Assembly: GCA_963070105.1 (NCBI GenBank)
Contig: OY718803.1
Location: 3,516,507-3,580,506, forward strand
DNA from: Litomosoides sigmodontis
Taxonomy: Eukaryota > Nematoda > Chromadorea > Rhabditida > Onchocercidae
Reading direction: 5' to 3'
Length of the DNA stretch: 64,000 nucleotides
Shown here: positions 38,928 to 52,500 of the stretch, piece after piece
Numbering within the stretch: the first letter of the stretch is position 1
Layout: each line of letters starts with the position of its first letter
Notes under the pieces: model-generated
Told to the model about the DNA's origin: nothing
Databases searched by the model: none
Seen by the model: only the letters and a program-made list of their open reading frames with translations
Program-made: the position numbers and the translations under genes

Positions 38928-41900
38928 CTAAGCACAAGGCTGAATAGGGTGAGTGGACGGATGGTGGGCGCTCATGGCGGCAGTCATCTGTGAACCGACC
39001 ATTACCACCGGTGGTTGTGTGTTAGCTGACATTCCTCCTCCTCCTCCTCCTCCTCCGTGCATCACACGACCATTCCCATAACCCATCCTGAAACGTTACG
39101 TCAATCCTTAACGCCAAAACTGAGAGAGCTCGTCACGTATTCTATCGTTATACATTAGCTGGTAGTTGGTGCATATTCCGCCTACGCTTCCAACACCTCT
39201 TGGATACTGCCAATTTAGCAGTGTAAGAGAAAGTTGTGCAGCAAAATATCCGCCCACACATTTCGATGAGCGATAGGTCTAGCGATCTCTCACACTTACC
39301 GCTAACACTTCTAAGCTTAGTGCAAACTCATTTCCATGAGATATTGAATTTGACGAAAACTCACAAGTTCACCGAGGACGTACCATTCTGCCACATTGAC
39401 CGATTGCTGTCCGCCATTGCTATATTTTCTTCTTTCAATTTTAACGTACCATTTGTCCGTCTATTATTCGTCTGTAACGGAGCAATCTCATTAATTCAAA
39501 TACTAATTTAGCCATTCGCTAAATTAAATTCCAATACAGCTAATTTTAACTAATTAAAATACGAGCGGAAAATGGATGATACATTCATATATTAGCTACT
39601 GAGTGTTTCCTAATATATTTTTCAGAAATTAAGAGTTATGTCTCAGAAGCACATCAACCAGAAGTAATTAATTGTTAAATTTTGGTATTAAATTCAAGCT
39701 AGTTTCTTTCGCTGCTGTGGATGAGATGAAAGTACAGTATGTATTATCATCTCGAAATATACTATCACTTTGTCCATATCAGCTACAATATTTAGTAATA
39801 TAAATTTCGAGAAAAATTCAGCCCTATGAATATTAAATTAGATGGATGGAAGTAGTAAGAGAGAGGAGGAGAGGGAAGAGTGATAAATGAACAAAAGTTT
39901 TTTATTACTTAAAAAATTAACGTGACGAAACGAATTGCAATTGCAACTACGTTACGTACCAATTACGAGCCTTTCTTTGCGAAGAAAAAACAACTGCGCG
40001 AATGAAAATGTTCTCGCAAATTCGAATTAAAATTATCACAAAAACAATCATTTAAAGTGGAAGAGAAGAGAACTCACTGCAATAACAGTAAATGCTATCA
40101 GTAGCACTGCTAATATACCGACAGCTACGCCACCTCCAACAATGTACGATGACGTACTACCTGACGTGTAGCCTTCGTGTATCCTTTCAACATAATTCTT
40201 CGAGACAAATCCTGACCAAATTTTCATTAATATTAGTGGATTTTCAACAGGAATCATTGAATCGACTATTTCCACTTGATTTATGCAATTTATTGAAGTG
40301 CAGTGGATTAATTACTGGTAAAAAGAGCGTCTAATTTTCGGACTTTCAATATTTCACAATTTGGAAGTTTTATTTAAAGAAAAGAAAAAGCAAAAATTTC
40401 CACCATCAAGTACGATCGATCGTGGATCCACGTCATTACCACCAATTTGTGAATTTTTAGCAGTAATCTGTTGCTCGAATTCGGTAGCTAACTGTTCCAT
40501 ATCATTACGTTTTGTTGACGTGCGCACAACACCGTCAACGATCACGCTCCCTTTCAAAAACCTCATCAGGTGAATTCCATCAAATATATCATCAAATATT
40601 GAACCAAATATTTCCTCTAGCTGTAAAGAACAGAGAATGAAGCTTCACTAAGATCACAAAATGCTATTTTAACAGTTGTTAGGACAGTTATCAGCTCGCG
40701 CGTGCGCAAATATTCAGCCACAAATGTCGCATTGAATAAATTGATGACATCTTAGAATCAAGAAAGATTTGAAAATTTCCGAGCAATGATCCTTTCCTCC
40801 TGTTATCAAGTGGGATGATACGTTTCCAACAATCGCTACTGAATCTCCAACTACACACATGAAGGATTTAGAAGTTGAGGGAGGCGTAAGCACGTCAACT
40901 TCACGTAAGCCTATAGGGCAATGTGTACATGCAACTGCGACAAATGGATTTACATCAGGTAGAAGTTGATCTCGTAATTTCTTGAATTTCCCGCTGCTTG
41001 GATCACCGAATTCTGGATCGTAGTCGATGTTGGTAAGACGAAACGAGAATGGCGTCTTGTAGGCTCCTTTAGCTAAAAAAATCATTGCATAATTTTTGAA
41101 TTATTTTTGGAAAAAGGTGTAAGGGAGGAATTCGTAGGAAAATGAATTTAATGTGAGAGGAAATTGCTTTATGAAATGTATTTAGCATAGAAGAGATTGA
41201 AGAAGAAAATTTTCTCTTTGCTTCTATTTTTAACAACCCTTTTCTCTCCCTCCCTCTCTCTCCCACTCTTTCACTCTCACCTCCTTTAAATTATATACCT
41301 CTGAAAATTTTATATGCCAAAAATGCAAAGTAATCGTGAAGGACGTTGTAAGGAGTGAAATTTTGAATAATTTCGTCTCTCACTAGCTCTTACTAATCGA
41401 TATGTATGATCGATAAAATGTTAAATTAAAATTGAAAACAATTTGATGAGACGGAAGAAGCCAAAAATTAAAATTAACCAACCATCGTGGGAATCATTAG
41501 TGCGTGTATGATCAGCGTGCGACACACCATTTAAATCATTCTTACTCCCTTTAGAATCTTAAAAATTATGAATTTAGGATTTCATGCTATGAGTAAGCGT
41601 TTAAAATTAAAAATTCACACTTTTAATTTCAAATGGATACATTAGCTTAAGTGAATCCATTTTCAAATACCTTCAGATACTGCAATGAATTCTGGTTCAG
41701 GTTTTGGTTCAAAACCACTGCTCGAATCGGAATTTCCGTGCAATACTCGTGATACTTCATTGTTTGGGAAGGGTACGGGTTCCAGTTCCGGTTCCGGTTG
41801 TAGTGTCGATTGTAACTGTAACTTTCGTTCACTAACAGTAATAGGTTTGGATGTAGGAGTTGCGCCGTCGATATCTGAAAATTTACAGGAAATTTTGTTA

Positions 41901-44900
41901 TTTCAAATATATTTTTCGCTTTTCCATAGACGTGTTCGATAAATGTGACGTCGAAGTTTTAAAAGAACGGAATGGAAAATACCCGTATGATAAAAGGTGT
42001 CATCAATCACCGAGATATCTCCCTCGGTCTCCTCGAAGGAATTGGTAGCTGTCCACGGCTTCCCACTTGAGGCACGTTCACCTGTACAATTGAACCTGTT
42101 TCATACAGCACGTTGTATGATCAAACAGTCTAACCTTGTGGCGAGTCTCCTATCACGATAATTTACCTATTTCTCTATCAACCTCTGATCACGATAACTC
42201 ATATTGCTAGAGAAAAGAGAACTACGGTATTTTAAAGATAAAGCTAACAAATTAAAATTTTAAAGGTTTTTTTTTAAAAAATTGCTATATCATTTGGTTG
42301 GTCATTCATTAAAAAGGTTTAAAATTTAAAATTTTCGGAAATATATTAAAAGCAAACAAAAAAAAACTTAAGAGACGAATTTGACTAAACAATTTTGCAA
42401 CATTTGACGTTTGAGCACAACACAAGTCGACAAAGAATTTTAATTTTGTAAATTTTTAAAGTAAAACATAACAAAATTTACCATTACGATGCTTGTTGGA
42501 ATTTTCAGTTAAATCAATTTGCATACCAGTTCGAATCTGTAACTAACTGATTTTTTTCAAATTTTATTATGACTTTGAAGAGAAGAATATTTCATTCGAA
42601 AGTTTAATTTCTTAAATCTCTTTATTCCTCCAAAATTCTCACTTTCGTTTCTTTTTTCATCTGTTTTTTTGGATGATTTCTCCAATTAATTTTCAAATTT
42701 CAAACAGAAGCAGAGAACCGCCGAGGTAGTGGACATAAGCTTAGACAAAATATTCCTATTGTAATGATAAAAAGTCTAAGGCAAGCTAACATACCTTAGT
42801 TCCAACGTCTAGCGACGGACTGTGCGTCACAGCATCGATTCCCTGGAAGAAAAAATAACTTAGCAAACGAACAGTGCCGTATTTCAGTTCATCAAAGCTA
42901 TTTTTCAATCTTTCGCATTTCATTTCAGGCGAGTATTGATGGGGCGAAATTAAAGGAGAACGCTTGAAAGATAAGTGAAGCGCTCAAAAATGATCGATGG
43001 TTGTTTCCAGGATAATTTCAACTTATCTATTTTATTAGCTTTTTCAAAAAAATTTCAATTAACTATTACAGTTCATTTTCACTGCCTACAGCAATTTCAA
43101 CTTTCTTAATTTCTGATGAACCTGAACCTGTAAGTATCGTAAAACCTTCACCACTTATTTATCAAATTTGCACGGAAGTGATGATATTACCGTTTGATGG
43201 ATTTCTTCCGTTGCTTCCGGTCCTAGTCTTTCAATACGTGAAAAACCAGGTACGCCAAAGTTCTCTTCGGATGTCTGCAAATTACGAATATATTCCAATA
43301 ATTATATTTTATAGTAATTTAAAATATGAATCCTTCATTCGTTCACTCAGCGAAAACAAAAAGTTTTAGAATGTATTGTAAAATAATGATTAATTCCAGG
43401 GGAGAAGGAGACGAGTGACCTATGATGACCTGATCATTGCATTTCAGACTAGCAATCAATCATTATTAGGCTATCATTCATCAACAATGCAGTACTGAAC
43501 GATCCATCATCTACGAGCACTGCTCCACTGCTGCTTCCTGGTCACTCGTCCATTTAAATATTTCCTCTAGCGATGTGAGGAGGAAAAGCAAGCTTACTTC
43601 AGTTGGAGTGATGAATTCGGTCATTGAACGTGTGCCACCGAAGTGTCCTCCATCGATCGCATGTTGGCTGAACAACGTCTCATCGCCAACAAACAAACTC
43701 CCATTTTCAGGAACGTCCTCACCTTCGCTATCTTCTCCTTCTCCCACTCTCTCTCTCTTTCTCTCTCCCTCTCCAAATTCATTTTCGTGGATCGTTGATC
43801 CATCTGTCGCTATTGTTTGAGGCAACTGAAAATAGAAGCCAGTTAATTTAAGTTCTGATATTAATACGATCCTCGAAGTATTTGAATTGATATTATTATT
43901 CTAGAAGTATAAGATCCTGAAAGTACTTGAAATTGGTAAATTTTAATTTATCTTTTAATTTTAATGTCTAACATTGCGAAAATGATCAAAGTTATATTTT
44001 TACTCTAATTGCATTGGTCGAAATTTTTAGTATTTCCAATTTATGCATCAATTCAGAAGTGATGGTTGTTAGCGGTTTTGTCACCAACGCATCATTAGCG
44101 GACGGTTGGGAGGATGACGTTTCTTCATCAGTCGCAGCAAATTGCATAGGTGTTGTTGTTGATTGCTCATCGTTACCGGAATGGAATGTTTCCGATGCGA
44201 CCGGATGCGATGCGGGAATTCCTGAAATTTCCTGGGGATGAGAAAGACGAAGTCCTCTCGGAGAGAACTCATCCAACTGCAACGCTATCATCAAGAAGTC
44301 CGCAGTGGACGGAAGATTTACCTGTCACGTGCCCTGTTATTACGCTATTTGGCGCAGTGACATGAGAGATGACATCTGGCAATTCTTCCACCATTAATGC
44401 TGAAATGAATTTAGCTGTCACTGAAAAGGTTAAGTGTAAGTTAAGGTAAGCTTCCAATTGCATTCCGGAAAAGTCATTTTCCGCACATCGGACGAATATC
44501 AGGAGGTTCTCTACGGATTTTCAGCACTTACTGCTTGCTTTCATCCGGTCACCACTGCAACTGTTTTTCAATGATGCTTTCAGTACGAAAAATTTAATGA
44601 AATTTTCAAGCATAGTTATTGCATAGGAAGTAGTTTGCTTCTCACTTTGCTTCTCAGGTACAGCAACGGTGACTTCGTCAGATATCTCCGGAAGTTCCAA
44701 TGCTATCGTGGTTTCATTCGTTATTTTGCCGGTTACAGTTTCCTGATCAGGAACCGATGAAGTTGTGCTGCGTGTCTTATCCGTAGTGTCGATGTCAACA
44801 GGCCCACCGAGCACTCGTATTGGCTCATTGGATTCGGTCTCGGAATTAATTAAAAAACTGGGAGTAGCTAAGACGCTCATTTTTGAATTGGCACTACTGC

Positions 44901-47900
44901 TGTAGAGGAATGGAACCGATGAGGTTGGAATTACTGATTGGTCAGTAAGTGTTATTGCAAAGGGATCTTCTTCTCTGACCTGAAAAATTCCAAGCAATCA
45001 ATTCAATACATCCTTTTATCCTTTACGAGCAAAATTAAAATTACAACAACTTAAAAGTTATTATTACAGTTATTTCGCTCATTTGAAAGAGTGGTAGAAA
45101 AAAATCACTATTCATTTAATTTCATTTAATTTTTCCATTTTTTTTTAAAATTAAATTACTTAGCTTGTTAAGCATCAGAACATCATAGCACCACTGCTCT
45201 TCAGACTATATCACTCTCACTTATCACTTCGTCTAGCATTTTCCTTACCTAATTTTTATCGGAAATAAATAGTGCAATATTGTTCTGAAGAAATAATTCA
45301 TATTTTCTATTTCAATTCAAATCAATCAATAATTTTACATTTATTTAGGAATTTTTTTCCAACAAAAAAAAACGATGAAAAGCATAGCATAAAAATTAAT
45401 TCCGAAAGAAAAAGATTGTTGTTGTTGTTATTGTTGTTGAAACGAGACATTATTGATGACATGAGGCGGTAAAAGAACAGCAGGACAACTGCGCACTTCC
45501 TACTTCTATGATAATGGGTAACAGAAGAACACGTTTCAACAAAAGAATAACTTTAATTACATCCCACATTGTTGCTAGAACGTTATTAGAAGAGCATTAT
45601 CTTAAGTAGGCCTTTCTTTTACAAAAATAAGTGCGAATTCGAACTAAAATTAAATTTTGAAAATTAATTCGATGAAAAGCAATAATTATCATTTATCAAT
45701 GAAAGTATAACTTGTAAAATGATACCTCTGGAGGTAACTCATCGTCATCTCCCGACACAACAACTCCATTAATTGTTAGTTTCAACTTCGAAGTTGGTGT
45801 TCCGCTTATTTCATTGCTATTTCTCCTCCTACGAAAATGTTAATTAGTGAAAAGTTAAACTTAAGTTACACTTACTTTTTCATTAATCTCAAAAAGAACA
45901 ATTTTGATTTTCAAATGTTTAAAAATGCAAACAACTAAAAAAAAGTTGACACTTTCTGCAATTTCATCTTTTTTAACGTCCTTTTTTCACATTTATTTAT
46001 TCTTTTTAAATAAATATTTCAATCTCTCTTTGTTTAAATTTTAAATATATTTAACCGTCTAGTGAGAAACGAAGAAGACGATGCGTATTTTTTTCTCGAT
46101 GAATCTGAATGATCGATCAACGTCGAAATTTCTAATTTCCTACGACATTTTTATTTCGTGCGGTAATTTTTCTTCGCTCAATAATTTCAACCAATTGATA
46201 AGAATTCTTGACAAAACAAAATCGATCATTTAGTTAAGCTAAATTTTTTGAGGAAGCGAGCGAAGAAGAGCAGGAGGAGGAGGAGGAGGAGGAGGAATTG
46301 TTGAGAAGGCAATTCTAAATTTTTGGTAAAGTTTCGGTACGCCTTCAAGACGAGTTAGCAAGTCACATCTTGCTAGTCGCAATTAATTAACTTGCTTACA
46401 ACGAAGTCACTGTGACGTGACCCTTTCATGAGATCGTAGGAACTGAGTGCATTCGGAGAAGCGATAAAAGGGCCTTCAGAGAGGTGGCCTAATATCAAAA
46501 TTCTTGTTGTGACCTCTCGCTGCATTGGAAGTTTGCCATTTTCGACGTTGCATCGGCCACTCTCTCACGTACTTGATATTTAAGATTGAATTAAAAGCTT
46601 AAAATTTAGTGCGCAAGAAAAGAAAAAACTCTTCGTGCCATTTGAGAAAGCTAGAAATTTGAAAAATTTCAAACAAAATTTAAATACCTTCATGAATTTC
46701 AACTTCCTGTGAGTTGTACATTTTATTTGTAATATCCAGCAACTGTAAGGGAAAGATTAAAATTCTATGTGAGTATGTGTTTGTAGGAAGGGAGAATTGT
46801 AAGTGCTGTAATTTTCAACGATATTCGCTGCACCGTAAGACAGAAAAGGACAAGTAAGTTACTTATGAAGTAATCAGCTACACTGATCACCTAATCAGTG
46901 ATAGTTTACAAATGTTGACATAACATTAAAACTTAAAAAATTCGGCTCTTTTTGTTGCTGTTGAATTTAAATGTAAACGTAAGTTCTACGTACTGTTCAG
47001 TTATGTTGCATTGATTAAAATGACCTCTTGGGTTTCCCGAATTCTTCCTTAGGGTCATCGGTCTACTGCAATTCATCGGTGTGATGATAAGTTGAAGACG
47101 AAAACTTTTCATCATTAATATCATTGATACTACTCGTTCGTGGGGAGGGAGAGAGAGGGGCTTAAGAGGAAAGAGTGGAGGAATTAGGAGTGTGTGATGG
47201 ATGATTGACTTACTGATTGCCAGTAGAAGACTTGTTAAGGAGTTTAAGGAAAGTTATTTACTAATGAAAACACCGCTGAAGGATGGACAACAAGTGTAAG
47301 TCAAACTTAAAGTATGCTGAATGAAAGGTCAGTTTGAACAAAGCAATTGAGTCTTCAAATTTTAGAATTCGAGGACGTCACTAAAATTTTATAAAACGAA
47401 TTTCAAAAACGTTCACTTACTCTTCATTTTGATCATTTAGATGATCGGATTGCGCCTCAGTAGTTGTACTACGATCGATTTCAACAACGAACGGAAATGT
47501 TGTTGATGTGCGCTCCGCTCCATCAATTTCAAATTCTGCATTGTCTACTCCTTTAACTTCAGGAAATGGGAAGCCTCTCTCTCGCGGTGCAATTGTTTCG
47601 CCTAATTTTTGGATGGGAAAGCTTCGCTGAGGCGGTAAATGTGCTTCTGAATTAAATGTTAGCTTTATGGTTTGCGATGATAGCAGCGGTACTGTCGATG
47701 AAATGGCTTTCGCTGTGTCGTTTTCACATTCGACGACGTTCTCAGCAATTACTGAAAAGTTAAAAATTCTCTAACCTCAATTATCAAGTCGAAGCTTTTG
47801 TGACACTTTAAAGCTGTCGCTAATTGAAATGATAAAATATGAAAAATTTGAAAATCACATTTTTAATTACTCAAAATTTTAATTACTCAATTATTTATTG

Positions 47901-48007
47901 GTCACAGATTGGAAGTGCGACGAATGATAGTGAAGAAGCTTACTTGAAAGAAGACAGACTAATAAACTAATTAAAATTCCACTTCGCATCCTTCTCCACT
48001 CTTTCAT
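38928..48007 (-). CDS. Type I membrane protein with mucin-like ectodomain and SEA domain
   Basis: 18 exons (5' to 3': 47944-48007, 47421-47751, 45726-45828, 44646-44979, 44278-44399, 44004-44231, 43598-43825, 43191-43274, 42795-42842, 42482-42536, 41983-42081, 41671-41874, 41483-41557, 40954-41072, 40404-40620, 40078-40211, 39365-39471, 38928-39087) join in phase to about 903 residues. It opens with a signal peptide (MKEWRRMRSGILISLLVCLL). About 640 residues of Ser/Thr/Glu/Pro-rich, presumably glycosylated sequence follow, including an Arg/Glu block around ERKRERVGEGE. A SEA domain lies at about 659-770: FSFRLTNIDYDPEFGDPSS, then FLKGSVIVDG with the G-S of an autoproteolysis-type site at about 722-723. 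One membrane helix (YIVGGGVAVGILAVLLIAF, about 793-815) leads to a ~90-residue tail with eight Gly in a row. SEA domains typically self-cleave while keeping the two parts together. I do not recognise an orthologue. Least certain are the donor at 44278 (46-nt intron) and microexon 42482-42536, both accepted because they keep phase. Confidence 0.82.
39032..39056. repeat. (CTC/GGA)n coding triplet repeat
   Basis: About eight CTC units on the plus strand are read as GGA on the minus strand and give the octa-glycine run (MHGGGGGGGGMS) in the cytoplasmic tail of the SEA protein. The run length could vary between alleles without breaking frame. Confidence 0.85.
46270..46296. repeat. (AGG)n microsatellite in a SEA-gene intron
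   Basis: About eight AGG units in the large intron between exons 45726-45828 and 47421-47751. Nothing suggests coding. Confidence 0.85.
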
Positions 48008-49522
48008 CTTTTCCATTCAAACTTTCCACCAAAATTTTCTGACTATTAAACAATCCTTCAAATAAAGGAAACAAAAAAAAATTAAAATGACATCGTTAAA
48101 GTGAAAAAAATTCAATTAGCGTATTTTTTACATTGATCTTTTCCAATTCATTCGGTTGAAATATTTCTTATTATTTCATTAAGCAATAAATTATTCATAT
48201 AAAAAAATATTTATGAAAAAAATTTTTTTTTAAAAAAAAATTAATTGCAGAAAAGCGATGAGAATTAAAGTGACCTTTAGAGAAGAAGTACAACAACTCT
48301 TTTAACTTTTCATTATTCAACCGGTAAGAGTGAGATTTGCAGGGTGATAAATTATCGAGCAACAAATGAGTATTAGTGGATAGTTTAGACTGAACTTGAA
48401 CTTGAGTTTCTACTACTGCCCAGATACTTCAGGATGAATTTAAGCTTATCACAGCTGTTGCTTAGCAAACTTCAACCAATGAAATTTGTGTGTGGATGGG
48501 ATGGAAGGGCAAAATGCATGCAATGTCGCATGCGTGAAATGCAAAAAGGAAAAGCGACAATGGTAATTCTCAATGTGTAATGTCTGCATTGCGAGATGAT
48601 ATATTTTACTTTTAACTAACATCAGAAATGGCAATTCGAAAATGAAATTTGCAGCAAGAAATTTAAATGTGAAAGGGATCAGTTGAAAATATTCAGCTGA
48701 CAGCACAATTTCGCTTCCTTCTCCCTTCTTCCACCCACCACTGGAAGTTATTGAATGAACGAAAACGAGAAATGGCAAAAATACTTTCTTCATTCTCTCA
48801 GAATTTCGAATTAATTTTGAATCGAATTGTATGTATTTCATGAGCAATGAGAGTAATGCCATTCAAACAAGCGGTAATGGAATAGTTGAAAAACAAATAT
48901 TTCATTCCGTTATGATAAGCTAGGAGAAGCAGCTGAATGGATTCATTCGTCGCGACGGTGTTCACGTAGAAAGTGATATAGCATTACTTGAGGAGAGAGA
49001 TTTAATACGTGGAAGAAAAAAGGAAATAACTGTGTGTGTGTGTTTGAATTAATAACAAATATTGTCGTTGAAGTGATTAATTTCGAGCAGGTAAACATGG
49101 ATCGGAGCGCAAAACGACTGACTGCGCTAACACTTAAACACATAGCTCGGTGAAGTTATTATCACTTAAAAAAAATATTATCATTTAAAAGAAAAATTCG
49201 AAATCAGCATCAGCCTTATCCGACGGAAAAGCAAATTTTCATCAACCACAGGACGTTTGTCATTTTGTGCAAAACAATTAAGTGCTACGCCGAGGAAATG
49301 TATCATTTCGGATTGGCTACAAAGGAATTTGAAACTTTTTTGAATTTCATTAATAAATATCGTCCAGAAAACCAGTTCCTCGCAATGTTGCCGATAAAGG
49401 CAAAAAGGATTGGAATGAAATTTTTCAGTGGTAATTGTAAAAAAAGAGAGAGAGAAAATTGTCTGAAACCGTTCAACTTGATGAAAGTCACGAAATGTGA
49501 GAGGAAAAATGTTAATGTTCGA

Positions 49523-49523
<1 letters not shown>

Positions 49524-49549
<26 letters not shown>
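49524..49549. repeat. (TG)13 microsatellite
   Basis: A run of about 13 TG units; it explains the Val-Cys run in the overlapping chance ORF. Confidence 0.85.
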
Positions 49550-49553
<4 letters not shown>

Positions 49554-52500
49554 TTTCTTGCGTATTATTTATTCAAATTGCTAGATTTATTAAATGAATT
49601 TGAATTTAAACATGAATTCTTTCAGCGAGCACAATGACAGTTCACGTTTGCTCATTTCCCTCTTTGCATTTCTTAATTTTAAACAGAACGAGATGGAAAG
49701 AGAGAGAGAGAGAGGGAGAGATTAGGATCTCAGATTTCACGTACGCATAGTTTTCTTCAGTGAGTGTTAGTCTACGCGAAACTTGAATGAGGAAAAAAAG
49801 ATGAGATAAAGTTGAACCTTAAAATGGTAGAGGTGTGAAGGTGAGGGTGGAAGGGAAGGAAGGAACGGTAAGTGAGCGATGGACCGACCGACCGACCGAC
49901 CGCTCGAAGAGCCATCCGTCACTTTTCAAGGATCGTTTGCTTCTTCCAATAACAGTGCTGCTGTCGCTGTTGTTGTTGTTGTTGTCGTTGAAGCGAAAGG
50001 TCAAAAAAAAGTTATTGCTCAGCGAAAGGCATTACTCTTCCAGTGCGTCGCATGTGAGAAGTGGAAGGTAACACTTCAGGTGCATTCTTGTTTTCCTCTG
50101 TGAATTTGAAATTTCACTGCTGTTGCCATCCCTGGCAACCGAGGAGAGTCTTTCCGTCCATGAAATTTTTCAAATTTTGCTTTCATTTCACTTAATTAAA
50201 TAACTAGTTGTAGTTTACCTGCGTGATGTCCGTTAGCTGACGAAGAAAAGTGAACGTAAAAAGCAAAAATTGATTCATCATTTCTTTTAATCACTTGGTA
50301 ATTAGGAGAAGTGAGCACACGTGATGAAGAAAGATAAGCCTAGATGATTGCGACTGATTAATTTTATCAAATTGTGAATTACACTTTAAAGTTGCTGTGA
50401 AAAAAAAAAGTTTACTTGGAAGCTTAAATGGTATGTTAGCACTTTTCTGTTCAATGAAAAATAAAGGGAGAATGAGAGTGGAGCATTTTCATTATTTAGG
50501 AATGATCATTTTGTTATTTGTTTTTGAAATCCTCCTACAACACTACTTATGATTACAGACAAGAGAATCAAATAATTAAAGTAAATTGGTAGGCTCTCCG
50601 ACGAAATACTTGAAAATGTGAAAGATGTAATTTTTCATTTGAATCGCAAAAACTCTTGCAAGTCACTTAAAATGAAATGAAAAATTAATTACAAAAGAAT
50701 TTCAGAAAATGACATTAATGAAATTTGCACAAACAGTTATTTTAGCGATTTTGGTAAATTTATATTTCATTAATTTTAACATTTTGCACTTTATATTAGT
50801 GGGGGAAAATTGATGAAATGTTCTGGTGCAAATTGAGGAAAAGCGAAAACATTACCGATTCGTTTATTTCAAATAAAAATTTGCTTGCAAATAAAATCAG
50901 AGATTGAAAAAAAAAATTGATGAGTGGAAGGTATGACGCAATACTTACTGATAGCATTGTTAAACGATAAATTAACGAGTGGAGCACATGCATGATCAGT
51001 GAATGAATAATGAATTAATGAGAAATGAGGAATATTTGCAGAAGTGTCGCAAGTGCTTTCATTCACATTTCAAGTTTCTAAGAATGGAATAAATTGAATT
51101 AATTAAGCGTAAATGAAACAGTAATATCTCAAATTACGCAAAGCAAAACCTTTTACACAAAATTATTAAATTTACTTGCTAGCTATGTAAAAAAAATAAA
51201 CTCGAAAATCATTCCATCCAAATTAAACATTGAAAAAAATTTTAATGTATGAAAAAAAAATTTGATGGAATGAGTGAGAGGAGGAGTAGGTGGTGGAGAA
51301 GGAGTAGAGTGATAAGTTATATAATACTGTCAATTTTTGTAACTAATATTGATGAAGTAAAGGGAGGTGATGAGAGTAGTAGCGAAAGACGATTTGGTAA
51401 AATCATTTCCTCCTACTTCACCTTTCTTGAAAGATCGGAGGAGGAAGATTTTATCGCCGTTTTCAATCGTAATCGTAACGATTGTTAAACGGACGGCGAA
51501 AGATTGAGTGGGTGAGAGAAGGAGTTTGTTTGGAGAAAAAGGTTTTTCAGATTCCCAAGGTTTGTTTCATTCATTTAAATGTAATTGCATGAGAAATTGA
51601 GGGATTAACCTTTCACCTCTTGCGACCATTAGACACGATGATGGAAGCGGTCACTTCGGTGCTACCTGCAATGAAATGAACTCACAAGCCCGTATCAGAT
51701 GATAGATTGTGAGACGAAACAGCAAAATTTGGCGAAGTGCATTTTATCAAGTGAACAATTTTAAACTTCACTTTTCGAAAAGTGAAAGGGCTGATTGAAA
51801 GGTAATTTCAAATGAACATTGCTAACTGAAATTTGCGCTTAATAGAGCGCACAAATGTAAGCATCTTGGAAAGCTAGCATGACGAACGAAGAAACAGTGT
51901 GAAATTCGTGGGATGTGTGCAAGGAGCATGCCAGATATCCTTTGCATAAGCCATCTTTTTCCTCTCCTCCTTTCTCTCTCTCTCAACACAAGGATCCGAT
52001 TTTTACTAGTGAAGTAAAATGAGAATTTTAAGTAAATTCGATGAACAAACTTAGGCAAATAAAGCTACTACTACTCCTATCACTACTGCTGCAAGTAGCA
52101 CTCAGAGAGGCCCGTAAGAATTAAGTAAGCTTTTATGTAACGAACTTGTTGAAATTACATTTCTATTATTCAAAGTGAAAATGACTTTGAAAATAACTTT
52201 TAGAATGTCCGGTAGCTCTATCCTGCACGCTTACTCAAATCAGTTCAGATAATAAACTGATAGTATTTAGTATCAGATTGCTTGAACGGATATGTGAGGG
52301 AAAATTGAGGAGATGAAACTACCTGCGCGGAGAGAGAGAGATGATAAGAGAGGGTTGTGGAAGACTCATCAATTGTGAACCGTCTGAAACAGTACCTATT
52401 CCAGTCCTACTCCATTTCCTCTGCGATTTATCTCTGCTAATAACAGATCGCATAAAAACAGAGGGAGAGAGAGAGAGGTGCGAAAGGGAAGAAAAAAAAT

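Noticed and set aside
42520..42545. tRNA T-arm-like sequence around GTTCGAATC
   Set aside because: Lies in a SEA-gene exon (42482-42536), and no A-box or acceptor stem is present.
46690..46744. Possible 55-nt exon of the SEA gene
   Set aside because: Has an acceptor and donor, but its phase does not fit between exons 47421-47751 and 45726-45828, which join each other perfectly.
48449..48862. 137-codon minus-strand ORF
   Set aside because: Longest ORF in the gene-free gap, but it has no domain, no splice context and an AT-biased Phe/Leu/His/Lys composition expected by chance; not called as a gene.
49265..49597. 110-codon plus-strand ORF with a Val-Cys run
   Set aside because: It is held open partly by a TG microsatellite and shows no recognisable motif.
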